Positions 1 to 13,984 of a stretch of 64,000 bases of DNA are shown here, one piece after another. The first letter of the stretch is position 1. Every line of letters starts with the position of its first letter. The notes under the pieces were generated by a model, which saw only the letters and a program-made list of their open reading frames with translations, had not been told where the DNA came from and did no database searches. Source of the DNA: Trifolium pratense (lineage: Eukaryota > Streptophyta > Magnoliopsida > Fabales > Fabaceae); assembly GCF_020283565.1 (NCBI RefSeq), contig NC_060060.1, positions 32,426,001 through 32,490,000 of the forward strand. Reading direction: 5' to 3'. Made by a program: the position numbers and the translations under genes.

Positions 1-116
1 GCTAGCAAAAAAGAAAAATAAAAAAATGAACTAAAACAAAAATTAAAAAGCAGATTATAATTTATTTTTCTGCCAATTTTTCCAAACAAGAATATAGAAA
101 TAAAAATAGCTTCTTT

Positions 117-587
117 CTATGGAAAACCAATTATACTATCAAATGGAAACAAAGTAGACGAAAGAGGAGGAGGAGATTTTGGAGGAAGATTCTCTTGCAC
201 CAAATATTCTTCCACCAACTCTTTGGTAGATTTTGCAGACAAAGGATGAAAAAATTCACCCAATTCCTTAACAAACCCATTAACCAAAACCCATTTCTCA
301 TCTTCACCCATTTTATTCCATTTGAGTTTAGCTTCTTCTTCATTGAGTTGAAGATACCCACAAAATTCTTTGAAAAGAATCTTTCTACTCTTTGTCATAG
401 CTTCTTCTGCTTGTTTCACACGTACGTTGATTATAGATGCTTTCTCTGCAAACTCTGATGCTAGTGATGCATCACTGATGATGTTTTTGTTGATGCATGA
501 GATTTGAGTTTTGGGTTTGTTGTGGGTGGAGAATGTGGTGGGTGAGATTGTGAAGAACATGGGAATGTGTTGAATTCTCAGAGCCAT
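117..587 (-). CDS. Small conserved plant protein, predicted plastid-targeted
   Basis: Single-exon frame of 156 aa from ATG at 585-587 to TAG at 117-119. The first about 35 residues are rich in Ser/Thr and basic residues and poor in acidic ones, like a plastid transit peptide. A charged, helical middle follows, with FAEKAS, VKQAEEAMTKSRK and LNEEEAKLKWNKM, ending in a Pro-rich tail. The helical part resembles a plant family I remember as DUF7026, of unknown function; that name is from memory. No catalytic motif is visible. The ATG is the first in frame after an AT-rich 5' region and gives the transit-like N-terminus. Function unknown. Confidence 0.65.
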   Translation of the reverse strand: MALRIQHIPMFFTISPTTFSTHNKPKTQISCINKNIISDASLASEFAEKASIINVRVKQAEEAMTKSRKILFKEFCGYLQLNEEEAKLKWNKMGEDEKWVLVNGFVKELGEFFHPLSAKSTKELVEEYLVQENLPPKSPPPLSSTLFPFDSIIGFP

Positions 588-817
588 TGAAAATTAAATT
601 AAATTTAATCGATTGAGAATTTTGGTTTTTTGTTTTTGGGTTGGAGCGATGGAATTGAAGCTTATGGAAAAAAGAGAGTGGTGGTGATTATTTAAAAATG
701 GATTACAATTGCAATTGGTTGCGGTAGGCAATACTGTGTGTTCATGCAGTTGATGAGATGGATACCATTCATGTCATATCAAACGGTTTATATTTAGAGA
801 TTTACTTTTGCCACACT

Positions 818-1225
818 ATGGGGTACGCCCTACGAAATTATCAAAATACCTCATCCACTATTTAAGTAGCGGATTATAAGTTTAAAATCTTGAAAGTTTC
901 ATGGTAAAAGGGTGTTTTTTTCCCCCAAAAATCCGCTACTTAAGTAACGGACGTTATAAAAATATGTTAGAAGTGTTTTTTTTTTTCTTCTCAAATTTCA
1001 CATTTTTATAACGTCCGCTACTTAAGTAGAAAACTAATTCCGTTAATTAAGTAGAGAACCGATAAAAATCTTGATTTTTCATGTAGGGTGTTTCGCTCAA
1101 AATTTCTCATTTTACAATGTCCGCTACTTAAGTATAGATCTAATTCCGCTACTTAAGTAGCGCAAGGATAAAAAGAGAAATTTGTAAGATGCGTGAGTGG
1201 TCAGTAGGGTGACAAAAATAATTCT
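818..1225. repeat. Cluster of CTACTTAAGTAG palindromes
   Basis: Six copies of a palindrome with core CCGCTACTTAAGTAGCGG, perfect or with 1-4 changes, lie near 855, 932, 1015, 1042, 1120 and 1150. They are separated by AT-rich spacers with T runs. A similar phrase, ACGTCCGCTACTTAAGTA, occurs in both orientations, so the block can fold back on itself. No open frame and no clear target duplication. Probably a non-autonomous repeat family; its class is not determined. Confidence 0.6.
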
Positions 1226-2289
1226 CTTGCATTTATTGTGAATTAGGAATGGATGCTGATGTTTGAAGTGTGTTTTTTAATCCATTTTTAACATAAAAAA
1301 AATTCCATTAATGTTCAACATTGTGATGGACAAGCTATATGTATTAAATGAAAATAAAAAAAAAGCATACAAGATAAATATAATATATATCGTATATGTT
1401 TGGAAAATGTTAAACAGTACCCGACACCGGTAAGCATTAATATGGAAATTTTGTCTGAAAATGATTACATGACAGTACCTTTTTTTAACTCATCAACATG
1501 ATACGGTTCATATGAGAGTATTGAGTTTTCATTTCATCACAGGTTATTATGGACACGAAAAGAGGATATAGCAGTTGTGAGTGACACAGCATTTTTATTT
1601 CATACTATAAACGCATTTGGAAGTGATCACCATCCCCCAGTGAAGAAAGAAATATCTAAGCAGTGAGCTTGACATGCCTCATCTTTGCAATACACATCCC
1701 CTTTGATAACTAGTTTAGGTGTAAAAAAATAAAATAAACAAGCCTATCGGCGTATTCACAGTATAGACACGCACGCGCGCACACACCTAAAATAAACATA
1801 AAGTATCAAACATGCAATTTAGCCTAACATTATCTTAGATTTTTTTAAACAACATAAATGTTAAAAAAATAATTAAAACTCCTCTAAATAACATTAAAAA
1901 AAAAATGGATGCTACAAATATGTTTATAATTTATAGAACAGTAGTAAGAGAGGTTACATCAAATATGAAATGAAATATATTTCAGAGGATAACAATTAAC
2001 AAAAATGTTTAAGAGTAGCCAAGCCATGAACAGTCCTTCGCACAAAATCCTGTTGAAATTCTTAGAGAAGAAGCTCCCCTTCTACACCCAGATAGTGTGC
2101 ATTTTATCCTCATCCGTTATTTTCCAAACAATATTTCATATCTGTAGATTATTACAATCTTCTTCGTAGAGATTGATTATTTTCGAAGAACTTTACCAAA
2201 CTGTAAATCCTGTTAAAAGGATAGCAATCTCCAAATAAAGCTAGAAGATTTCAGCCACAGATTAATAACTAGCAAGAGTATCTTAAGCT
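1226..2289. other. Intergenic, between two convergently spaced minus-strand genes
   Basis: AT-rich sequence with a short CA/CG-alternating run near 1768-1788. The part next to 2290 is expected to hold the 3' UTR and polyadenylation region of FAAH. I see no gene in it. Confidence 0.5.
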
Positions 2290-5200
2290 TCAGTTAGCCC
2301 TCAGAATATCATAGTATGAGACAGGCCTCTTCTGTGACTCACCGCAGAGTTTCTGAATAAATTAGGAAGTATGTTTACCAAAAACATCAGCAAAAAATAT
2401 GTATACCGTCAGTGTAAAGATATTTTAGACATTCATCAAATGATGTGTTACCATATCATTTAATAAGTATGACAAAATGTGTTTTTAAACTACTAAAATG
2501 ATGTGATGCTACATCATCGGATGCGTGTAAAATATATTTACACTTAGAACATACATAAACTAAACTCTTGTAATAAAGATATAAAGGCAAATAGTTCGTA
2601 TATTACACAAACTGTGGGGAGGTTTTGACTTTTGAATATCAACACTTATTATATATATATGCATGAATATACATGTACCTCAACTGCAGATGCTACTCGC
2701 AAAATAGTAGCTTCTGCCCAGGGTCGGCCAATTATTTGCAAACCTATTGGAAGTCCTTCTTTATCGTAACCCACCTATAGATGGAACATGTCCGTTAAAA
2801 AATAAACAGTATATGCATTTTAAAAAAACGAATAAACATTATACAAGATAATACCAGTATATCAGCAATGCTTTTGATTAGGCATCTAACCAGATATGGG
2901 TAAATGGATTGAGGGAAAGTGGCAAAGGGAGTTATTTCAGTTAGAATTTCAATTGTTTAATCAACTGCAGGTGATGTGTTATCTAAATGAATTCTGAACA
3001 TAGGGCTTCTGACTGTTGATGATGGAAACAAGATCAGGGTGGGAAGTCTACAGTCAAGAGCATATAACGGAATTTTAAATGGGAGAACCCACAATCCAGA
3101 TTTATTTTTGTCTAAAATATGGAACAAACTTGTGCCACTGAACCTGTGGTTTTGTTTCGAGATTGGTATTGGATAGAGTGCTCACAAATCTGGTGAATAG
3201 AAATATGTTGTCACTATCAAAATGGATGTATCTTGGTTGTCAGTCGACAGTAGAATCATCCATTTATTCTTTGAATATCCTACTTATTCAGAAGTCTGGA
3301 TGTCATGTCTCTAGTGGATAGCTGTCACTTCAATATTGCGACTGTAGGAGTCATTTCTTAAAGTTTCAGGGGTGCTGTGATGTAGTAAGGAGTATCAGGA
3401 TGCTAGGTAACTGATTTATCTGGTTTGCAATAATTTGAGCTATTTGGTGGACTAGTAATAGAGGAAATGTTCAAGTCAGTGTTTCGTTGGATGTGGAAGA
3501 GATTGTAGAAATGGAGAAACTGAAAGCTTAGAGTTGTCCAACTACGAGATTATCTGGTTATAGATACCCTATCTCATCTTAGTGGACTAACCCCTCTGTA
3601 TGTTTGGGTGTTTCTGAAAATTACAGCATGTAGTTTAATATGTTAGCTATTTCTTTTGTTGTTCAATATGTTAGCTATTTCTTTTGTTGTTTGGTGTATC
3701 CCTGCGTAGTTTGTTGTGGTTAGGGAGCGTTAGCAGTATGGCTCCCTCAGGTTGGTTTAAAAATTCTGTGGCCTAATTTGGCATCCCTTGTGCCAACTAT
3801 AATAAGCTTTTGTTTAAAAATATTTGCTAGCTTAAGAAAATTTGTCTATTAGCAATTACTAGTGTGTTAACCCAAAGACAAAAATAATAAACACAATACT
3901 CTCGAGTGATTGATATCACTCACTTACCGGGACAGAAATGGCAGGGAATCCCAAAAGATTAGCTGGAACAACGAACCGCATAAGGTAACCTGAGAAAAAT
4001 GCTGCTAATTAAAATAGTGAACGAGACAAGTTATTGTGTATTAGTTGGTGACTTGTCGTAATCATGGCATTTCAATTTTATTTTAAGGTCTGTCATGAAT
4101 TATTCGGTTCTTTCTAAGTTCTAACTTCTAAATATAAAACGAGTCCAGATTACAGTGTCCAATAATACACATTCAATCCATAAATTTCCATGACATCTAG
4201 TGCAAACAAATGCCACCAATACTCTGGATTCAGTCATGATAAATAGATTATGGATTCAGAATCTTACTGCTATATTGTAAGAAAAAACTTTTGTGTGGCT
4301 CTTTTGTTGACCTACGAGTCTAAAGACCATTAACTCATCTTATACCAACCAACAGGTTATCTTATTGCGAGATGATAAACCTTATAAGGTTGTACTCAGT
4401 TGTTTATATTATCAGTAGCAATAGCAAAAGGTGATCTAATAATGCTAATTACGATGCTGCTCTGCAAATCACTATGGAAAAGATATCCTCAATCTGAAAT
4501 TTAAAGGTGAAGACAATCACCTGTAGTCGGCATATCTGTTTCACCACTTTTAAGGGCACTTGGATGTATTTTAGGCGCTGTCATGCTGTTACAAATAAAA
4601 GCAGTTCAGCAACAATGACAAAACCTTCCAAAATAAGTTGCAGTTGAATTTTGTAAACATGTCTTTCCTTATCACCCTCCCCAAAAAATTATACACATAT
4701 AACCTACAAAAGCTGCCGCTATTAGAACTGATCAAAGACAAGTCATCAGATCTGATAAGATCGGTCGGTTAGGTTTTCCATACAAGTTTTAATTTTTTTT
4801 CTTTCTTGGTTCGATGAACATGAACAAAGTAGATATACGATGCTATAATGATAATAAGTTTGTCTCTTTTTTTTAATGCATAATACCAACAAACTATTTA
4901 AAAAATGTCATATGTCCAGACTAAAAATCAAATAATTATAGATGAATCCAAACCACATTAGATCAATTGAACAGAAATTTAAGACAGTACAATGGTCCAT
5001 AAAACGAGGTGAAATTATACTATAATTGTTCATTATACATGCATACCCAGTTGTTGGAGTCACTATGACATCAACTTTCTTGAAAATCTCCAAGAAGTAA
5101 TGCATAATTCTTCGTCTGAAACATATGAAACAAATTTTAGAAGCTACATGCACAACAATTTTTAAGTATGATTTACATTTCAATAAAAATGATGTAAATT

Positions 5201-8200
5201 TGGTACATTTATAATAAACTTGTGTTACCTAATACATTGGGCTGCAATGTAATCTGCTGCTGTAAACGTCTGGAAAAGTGCCAAACTTGTGCGAGTATCA
5301 TATGTCAATTTTGCACCTTTCCTACAAAAGAAAAGAAGGAAACAACCATAAATTTCTCATCAAAACTTCCAGTCAAATATTTAAAGATGCGAACGATGCC
5401 TTTTAACAAAAAAGAAGAAAAACTCAAACATACCCGTCTTCACAATCAGGATTCAGTGAACATGCGCATTCAGAACCAATGGAAACAAGATGGGCAGTTC
5501 GCATCTCCATAATCTCTGGTATAACAACTTCTTTCACCTTCAAATATAAGAGATATGTGAAATACTTGGACTTGTTTGAATCCATCATGCTAAACGAAAA
5601 ATAAAGTGCAAACAATCATGCAGTACATGATATTACAATGAACTTACTTCGCAACCATGCGCCTTTCTCAGCAAATTAAGAGCATCCTCGCATTTATCAG
5701 AGACTTCAGTTGAATGAACATTATTAAACCACTTCACAGGAAAAAATACATTGTTTAGAAAAAGTTTATCAGATTAGCATATAAATCCATGTTGAAAGGA
5801 TAGCGTGATTACTGGGGTGTAGATCCCTATTCTTAATGATCCCAAAGCATCTGTATCATCATTGAACGACAAAGTTGGCAAACAAGGTGTTGACTACAAG
5901 AAACGGAGAAATGTAAACATCATAATTTGTAAGAAGAATAGAATGTTTTAAATAAATAATAGAGTATGTATAATGGTAGAATAAGAGTTGGTAATTTGGT
6001 ATTGTAGTTTGGTTATGTCATACAGTTTTGTAGCTAAGTAATTGTAGTTGTAGGCACATATAATGTAAGTAATTTTGTTTTAATCCCATTAATCAGGCCC
6101 ATTGCTTAGTCTATATATTCAGATTAGTTCATGTACTCTTTAGATCTTTTTCAAATAATATTCAGAACCATATACACACTTCCGTTAATCAATCCTCTTG
6201 TGCAGTCCTTCCCCAACTGAACAGCGCTGGAACATAAATGTTATGGAAATAGCAGAAGCTCTTTTGTTTCACATGAAAGTTCTCAAGTATTTCATCTGGT
6301 AAGTTTCTGTGTCTACATCATGCTATTTGGCATTGGTGTTCCCGAATACTGGTATGGACTATAAGATTGCAAGAGTGCTTAATCATAACTTCTAAGTCTC
6401 TCATAAGCTCAATACAGTGGCATTTGATAATGTTATCAGAGTTTTTTTTTTTCCCTGCACTTCAGTTTTATTTTAATGATGGTAGCTATCTACCGCAATT
6501 CACCTGAGCTAACCGCAAGGTTGCCTTCTTTTTTGCTATGTATAATTAGTACATGACATCTAATTTGCAACATTCTAGTCTCCAATCTCAGCATTTTTTA
6601 TTACTGCAAAGAATATCAACTGAAGGATTAAATATTACCGGTTTCATACTGATTCTATTTGCAGGCGATGCACCCAACATTGCAGCGTACCTAAATTATG
6701 AGAACACAAAAATATTCATTGTATATTTTGAAGAGGAAGGCTATATTTATCTGGGTTTTCTATTTAACATCGCCTATTGAATTGTTATCTCAAACAATTA
6801 GAACTGCAGACATGTAGACTTGAAATCAAGTATAATTTCAATTGAAGGGGAGCTAAGAATTTAATAAAAAAGGAAAGCCTAACGAAAAAGGGAAAAATAT
6901 ATGATGTATACACTAGCATTGCATCCTCTACTGATGAAGCAATGGGTCCAATAACTTCCACTGTCCCAGAATCACATAAGCACCTGTAAATAAATAAAAA
7001 TTATTAGTGTGTTCCAGCTGGAATAAATTTACCTAGTCAAACACAAATTGTATTTAATGCAACTAAATATATTATTCATAGATCTTTTTCCTCATAACCA
7101 TGTAAATGACACAAACTTTGGTACATAAAAACTAATATTGTCAAAATTCTTGGAAGATTGCACGTTAGTCAGACATGTTGCTCTTTTAAAATTGCTAAAC
7201 TAAAAACTTAATGAGAAGATAACATATTTTCATTGAATTTTTTGCGCAAATGACATAAGAAAATGTGTCATGCAATATTATAAGATAAAAAAAATGTTTC
7301 ACTAACCATCAAAGAACCAACAACAGTCATAAAACACACTAACTATTATCCACCAATGCCTAAGACTAGAATATGAAAAGAAACTCTTAAGCTTGACAAA
7401 TAGAAGATAAACAAGTTCCTTCACTACCAAAAGACCGGACTGTTTCCCATATAATAAAGGTTTCAGTCTTTTAGATAAACTAATAATGTGCCGTACTTTC
7501 AAACCAATGTCAAGTGATGATATATTCAATAGTAATAACAAACATATGCAAATGGGTGCACTTTCATCCTAATAGATTTAATTAGAGTTATGATCATCGC
7601 AGTCATGTGGAATTTGATCAATATATTTAAGGTCTATTGCAGAAATCTTTCTTCAATATTTTGTCACGAAACACTGGAAAAAAAAAAAAGGTTATCAATT
7701 TGACAAATTTCATTTCATAGCCCTAATGCAAAATGGGCAATCATGAGGTAAAAATTCCAAAATATAATTTCTCCTACAGGCTACATTGAGGTAAAAATCA
7801 CTTTTTTGAGGAACAAATAGTAGACACAAAGATCTGGCTATGATTGATCTATCACATAATGAGAAATTACCCTTCCATGCTCATTCGCCCGTAATTTATC
7901 TTCAATCCTACCACACCACACAGGGAAGAAGGAATACGGACCGAACCTGCCTTCACAAATTTTAAAAATGAGAAACAATATATAGAGTTGATGCAAACAA
8001 ATAGTTTGACACATCAGATTTGCACAACCTCCACCATCAGTTCCAAGTGCAGCAGAACATAGTCCAGAAGCAACAATTGCAGCTGGACCTGACGAAGATC
8101 CACCAGTATATCTATCAGGTGCATGAGGATTTCTTGCAGTTCTGCAACTCAAGAAAATTCGGTTGAACAATCACATGTATATTTCGATGAAGAGTGTAAG

Positions 8201-10765
8201 AAAATTATGAGCAAACCAAAATAGTTTTCGAAGAAAAGAATGTTTGAAATATTCCTTTAATTTCCTGAAGGCTTTTGAATTTTCAGTGATATGACATGTG
8301 GTAAAACTTCTCAAACTATAGAAACTAGGAATCAGACCAGTAATTACAGAGACCTGAGAGCCTAAGATAGAATCTAAAGAAAACAACCAAGAAAAAAAGG
8401 ATAACACAGGCCATTTGAGAGACCTATAGATAACAATGTAACCTCGCATCCAGTCAGACAAAAAATTCTTGCTTACCCACTCTTTTCACTTCTTACCTCA
8501 CATCTAATAGCATACTCATTTCGACCTCACCCCTTCCTCGCTCCTTCCCTTCCTTTTTATCTTGTTACTCTCAAAGATACCCATCACCTCCCCCCATATG
8601 CCATGTGGCAGATTTCCTAAACTATGATTTTTTCTGTCAACACAACTCATGATCTACTTGTCCACATGCGTGTGCAATTCTCCGTTACTCTTCCATTTTT
8701 TCAGGTCTCCCATTAGTTGCCTTTCAATATTTTTTTTTTTACCTTCCATATATCTTTACTTGACTTCTTATGTTCCCTAATTTGGAACATCTTTGTTAAT
8801 ATCAGGTAAAGCAAGCAAATAATAATATCACCTTTTTAACATGCCAAGCCAAAAGCCTTTTTATGTTTATAATGAAATCAATAAATAACATATAGATAAG
8901 CTTACCCATAATTAGAATTATTTCCTGTCGTACCCATGCCAAACTCGTGCATATTTGCCTTCCCTATGAATATGGCTCCACAACTACGCAGTCTTGAAAC
9001 ACAGACAGCGTCCTTCTCTACAGCACGTACCTCATGCAGCCATGTAGATCCCCCTGCCGTCGTCAAAAGATAATCTGAGCGTGTTTCTTTAATTACTCAC
9101 ACAAGGTCAGATCCTAAGATTATCTTACCGTTAGACGGGTAAGGAAGGCAGTCTATATCATCTTTGATAGCAATGAAAATTCCATCCAATATTGATAATG
9201 GATTTCCTGCATAAAGTCCAAGAGTGTGACCACAGTAATTTTCCATGATCAGTCCCACCATATCTCAACATAACCCCGTATCAAAGATTTACACTTTTAA
9301 CATCTATATGAGTATTTTTTTTATTTTTTTTTGACAAAACATCTATATGAGTATTTGATCATATACAGAATTACCTTCTTCAAACCTCTGAGTAGATGCT
9401 GCCGCCTGCTTTCGGAGATCTGCAGCATCAAAAGATAGCAATAGTGGTGTTGGAGGTTTATCTATTCCATTCTCCTCTATAATTGAGATGATGCGCTCAG
9501 CAACCTATGTATTTGAAGTGAAACCGTTTCATTTAACAAATAAATTTAGAATAAAGACCGATCTGTATTTGAGGTTGCTACCAACTGAATGTCACGTACC
9601 ATAGATGGGGTTACTTTTCCAAACTGATAAGCATAAGCATAGTCGCGTATTTTCCAGTATTGAAAGGGTGCAGATGAATTTTCCCATAATTTAGCAGGAT
9701 CATAATGTGGAAGACAGTTCAAGGCAGACTTAACCCGGTCTTCAGGTTTCCCATCTTCGTCAAGCACAACAACATCATGTTCCTTTTCTGAATTTATGTT
9801 ACAAAACTAGGCAAGGTTATTATATGGCCAAAAATTGCTAGTTTTCATCATTTCTCTCTAATGTAACTTCATTCCTCCTTTTCAATCACTATAAATCCAG
9901 CTTCAAAATTTGGTAAATTCCACGCATAAGAACACCGTCAATGTAAACATATAAATATATCGGAGAAGAAATCACCTTGAGGTGGATATTCAGGTTTAAA
10001 CATGGGTTCCTCGGGTATCACAGTATGCCGCAATAACTGTTCATCATTGCAATTTTCAGTAAAAACAAGTAGACAGAACATGAAATCAGTTAACAATATC
10101 ACTCTATGAAGCATTGACACGAACATCGAACATGACACCAACAAGTAGACATTGATAATAATTTTATTTTATCATGTCGATCGGTGTCAGACATATACAT
10201 GTGTCGGACACAATCAGACACACCTTCAATCTAAAGTACTACTAAAGACACACTTTCAATATAAAGAAGTGTTCAATTTTTAGATATATTGAAAGATTGA
10301 TGTAGTCTAAAATATAGTTCAGATACATTAATCTTTCCATGTATCTAAAAAGTGAATTTTTTCTTATATTAAGGACCGGAGGTATTATATCGGCACAACT
10401 GAAATAAAAACGAACGAACATAAGCAACCGAAAAAACAATTAAACCATCTAACACAGTCAATAACTGACACAAACCTCATTGATTTTATTTTCCTTCTTC
10501 AAATGAGTCAAAAGGAGAGAACCTATGAATGGAGCTTCAAGTAACCTCACAAACAATCTAAACAAAAAGCCAGTCAAACGCGGAGCTGCCAAACAAAAAC
10601 AAAAATGGAATCATATATTACAATTTGTTTCTAGAAATTGAAAAATCCAACTACAGTGAAATTCATTTAGAAAAGAAGCAATTAACCTTGAACAATTTCA
10701 GGTTCATATTTAACTGAAGACAAGTCAACGTCCTTTGCCGGCAGCATTACACGTTTTTTCCCCAT
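2290..10765 (-). CDS. FAAH: Fatty acid amide hydrolase, complete 20-exon gene
   Basis: Amidase-signature serine hydrolase that cleaves N-acylethanolamines and related fatty acid amides at membranes. Exons, 5' to 3' on the minus strand: 10687-10765, 10476-10585, 9976-10036, 9600-9787, 9375-9504, 9129-9206, 8906-9053, 8029-8141, 7871-7946, 6912-6983, 6639-6690, 5813-5893, 5648-5731, 5434-5537, 5229-5321, 5047-5115, 4521-4585, 3928-3989, 2679-2774, 2290-2352. They sum to 1824 nt, 607 aa, the length I remember for the Arabidopsis enzyme. All introns are GT-AG. The Ser-Ser-Lys triad is intact: Lys about 204 in [10 protein letters not shown], Ser about 280 in [11 protein letters not shown] and Ser about 304 in GTDGGGSVRIP. 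The start is [12 protein letters not shown], matching the plant N-terminus. A hydrophobic stretch at residues 30-55 ([14 protein letters not shown]) may be the membrane-binding part. No stop or frameshift seen, so it is probably functional. Confidence 0.95.
3040..3830 (+). mobile_element. LINE 3' remnant (zf-RVT region) in FAAH intron 18
   Basis: Lies antisense to FAAH between its exons at 2774 and 3928. Frame-broken translation shows the zinc-binding region that follows plant LINE reverse transcriptases: [11 protein letters not shown] near 3115, then a degraded C-x-HLFF-PTY-SEVW block near 3255-3300. Near 3770-3830 it ends in a TTTGTGCC-like phrase and AATAAGCTTTTGTTT, typical of LINE 3' tails. 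Several stops and shifts; not coding. Confidence 0.55.
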
Positions 10766-11264
10766 TTTTATAGATCAAAAAACACAAGCGATACTCTGTT
10801 TTCAGTGATTAATTAAGAATTAGAGATTGAAATAGTGATTAACGACGAAGAAGAAAATAGCAAGAAATTGAAATTGGAAATGGAAATTGCAGAGAGCAGA
10901 AGAAAAAAAAGAGAAACCTAGCAGTAGTAATAAATAGCAATGATGATGATGATTATGAATGATTGTGACAATAGAATAGTGATAAATGGTAAAGTAACTG
11001 GTATCAGTTGTTTGCAGTGATGTGGACGGAGGAAGGGAGGTTCCACCATACGGTGCCGTCTGGTTATGTCAGTCAGTATTACTACTTACTACCAAAATTG
11101 GCGGGTAGGGTGGGGCCACGTTTTAATATTAAATAAATGCACGTTTCGATAAGATTCGTACATTTTCAAAGCTGCTTCTATTGGTTGGTTGGTAGTAAAC
11201 CAACTCCTGCCGATTAAATCAACTGCATTCATGTAGTGCCAACAACTATGGTAGAATTTTTTTA

Positions 11265-11430
11265 TTTTTTTTTTTAAATTAAAGTATCATCGGCACGTAT
11301 CTGCACACTAAAACTCATTTAAGAGATTGACCTCTTACGACAAATGTTTCTCCATACACATCGATCAAGGATCAAACCCATGATCAAATGGTCAATGGTT
11401 CAAGTATGAAGTATCTATCACTCATTCACT
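11265..11430 (-). repeat. SINE-like sequence (tRNA B-box match)
   Basis: On the minus strand it reads ATGGGTTTGATCCTTGATC, close to a tRNA-derived B box (GGTTCGATCC), followed by TGTGTATGGAG and an A-rich side. This arrangement is common in legume SINEs. No clear A box or target duplication was found. Confidence 0.3.
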
Positions 11431-11962
11431 TGTGTCACACTATGTTGGTTCAACAGATACCTGTTTTATTCTAGCAAAAATCATGATTTTAAACTTAATT
11501 TCAATTTTGGGATATTTAGGAATGAATACAATAGTGAAATATTTTTAGTAGTTTAATTTTTTTTAGGAAAAATAATTTACGATACTTATATATGAATGAG
11601 ATGGTAGGAAATTTATTCTAATTTAATAAGAGGTTGTGGATTCGGATTTGTTCTGGACCAGACTTTTGAGTTGAATCAACTTGCATCTATTGGCTCAATG
11701 TCACATGTATCAGCCTATATCACCACCTGCTATGGTATGTCACTCTAACCTTCACCACAAGTTTATACTGACTTGGACGTCAAAGCATCCCCCCCCCCCT
11801 CTCCCCCTTTGCCATGGTCGGTTGTCTCCAATGCTCGGATTGTGACATCCAGCTGAAAGCATTTCTTCCATTGATCTGATGAGTGAGTTCTCTACCCTCT
11901 CTTTTATTTTCCTCTAATAAATCTTAGTTTTGTGCACATGATTCAACCTTAAAAAGTATAAC

Positions 11963-11965
<3 letters not shown>

Positions 11966-12009
<44 letters not shown>
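11966..12009. repeat. (AT)n microsatellite
   Basis: Uninterrupted AT dinucleotide run of about 40 bp in intergenic DNA. Confidence 0.95.
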
Positions 12010-12011
<2 letters not shown>

Positions 12012-12434
12012 GCAATTGTGTACGGAGGATATTTGTTTCATTATGTACAAAAAATATTTCAATTTATACGATGTTTTTATAGATGTATTAAATGTAAATC
12101 ATGAGTCTCATATTGGATGTTGAAGAGTATACTATATGTCATCAAGTTTTAGTTAAAATAGTGTTCAATCAGCTTATATAGTTATGGGGGAGCTACCTTA
12201 GGGCTCAGTATATCGAACTCAAGACTTTAGTTAAGTTATTATAAGAGATTCACGTTATCTCATTTAAACGTTTTTGAGTAACTAATTTTTACATTTTACT
12301 ATAAAATGAATCAAATCTTCCACTCTTTCTTTTTGTTTCTTTGGAGTAAAGCCTAGTCCCCTTGTAATTTTATTTTTTTTTAACTTAATATAAGATATAG
12401 ATATGAGATGGGGAAGACCAAGGGTACCAACATC

Positions 12435-12970
12435 TAACGATTTCTTGTATCTCAGTTTTCTCAAACCATGGACTTTATCTATAATTATTAAAAGTGTGTG
12501 TTTGGGAATAGTATTTTAAAGTTCAATGAAATAACCCTCTCAAATCATGGATTTATCTTAAAGAATCTAAGCTTTTTTCACTTTAACAAGTCATGTTGAT
12601 TAGTTGAATTGATTTTGAAATTAACTCAAAAATAATCTAATATGAATTTAACCCTCTGGATCACTTAACGGCCAAACAATTTCTTGTATCTCAGTTTTCT
12701 CAAACCGTGGATTTATCTTCAAGAATTTAATCTTTTTTCACTTTTAACAACGCATGTTGATCAGTTGAATTGATGTTTGAATTTAACTCAAAATTAATTT
12801 AATATGAATTTAACACTTTGGATCACCTAACGACCAAACAATTTCTTGTATCTCGTTTTTCAAACCGTGGACCCTCATCTTAAAGAATATAAGCTTCTTC
12901 CACTTTAACAACTCACGTTGATTTGAATTCATATTTAACTCAAAAATAATCTAACATGAATTTAACTTAT
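12435..12970. repeat. Tandem repeat, about 162-bp unit, three copies
   Basis: Phrases ATTTCTTGTATCTCAG, TCAAACCRTGG, CTTTTTTCACTTTAACAA, GAATTGAT and ATATGAATTTAAC recur in order. Copies start near 12438, 12677 and 12839. The first copy carries an extra about 75 bp that re-duplicates the CAAATCATGGATTTATC phrase. No coding frame. Confidence 0.7.
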
Positions 12971-13984
12971 GATGCAAGTTATGAAGAATCAATCAACACT
13001 AAACAAGTGAAGCTCAAGCCAACAAGCTAAATTTGACAACCACGCAAAATAAATGAAGTCGACAAGAATAACATTTAAAGTTCTCTTGTTACCCTAGTGC
13101 TTGAGCACTATAAATTACTACTAGATTAGCAAAGTAATTGGAACCAATTTGACCTATTACTCGGTTGGCATTTTTTTTTATCGAGTAGTCTAGTGATTAT
13201 AAGTTCACTTTTAAAATGAATAAGTGCAAATTATGTCGGGTAAGTGAATTTAATCGTTTACAATTAATTCTTAAGCGGAATTATTCATCTCAAAATTACT
13301 AGTGAAGTTAATATGCTACTACTATATTTCTACCGTTTATGAAGTAAACAAGAGAAAATAATAAATTTTTGGAGACGAAACTCTGAAATTATAAAGATCC
13401 TTCTCTTAATGTTTCAAAAAAAAAAAAAAAAGATCCTTCTCTTAACAATCTAAAGGTTAATACCAAAAATTAACAAATAAATCAAGAACTAAATTAAATA
13501 TTTGTTCTAAGCAATAAATCTAACAACAAGCCGCGCACCCAAACAAACACACAATTTTAATAATTATAGATCAGCTTTGAGATAGGAAAGTGAAATTCAC
13601 GAGCTCCCTAAGTTCAAAATCCATGTTTTTTGAAATTTGATTTGCACAGGGATAGTAACTGGATTTGTGGATTTATAAAATTCGTTGACATGTGTAATGT
13701 CTTTGTTGCTGATTTACAGAGGGGGCTAGAAGAATTAAAAATTTCTCGTAACATAAGATTCCAAGTTGTGTTGATTTAGAAGTGGTGGTGTAAGGTTGTA
13801 AGCAATTATATTTGGTCTAGTAGTGAGAGGTTTGAGTAATATGTTAAAGGTTTTGAGTTTGTTCTTTAACTTCATTGTAAAAAAAAAAAAAAAAACCGAT
13901 GGTGCGGAGATAGATGGGGTCTGATTAATAAATCTAGGAAGTTTCGAAATTAGTTTGGGAGGTTAAACTTTAGGCTTAATTGTA

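Noticed and set aside
4908..5183. 91-aa frame within FAAH
   Set aside because: Reads through exon 16 into both introns; the spliced exon is only 5047-5115.
5940..6250. LTR-like stretch in a FAAH intron
   Set aside because: The AT-rich phrase with a TGTACTCTTTAGATC run looks like an LTR end, but no second LTR, TG/CA pair or duplication could be fixed.
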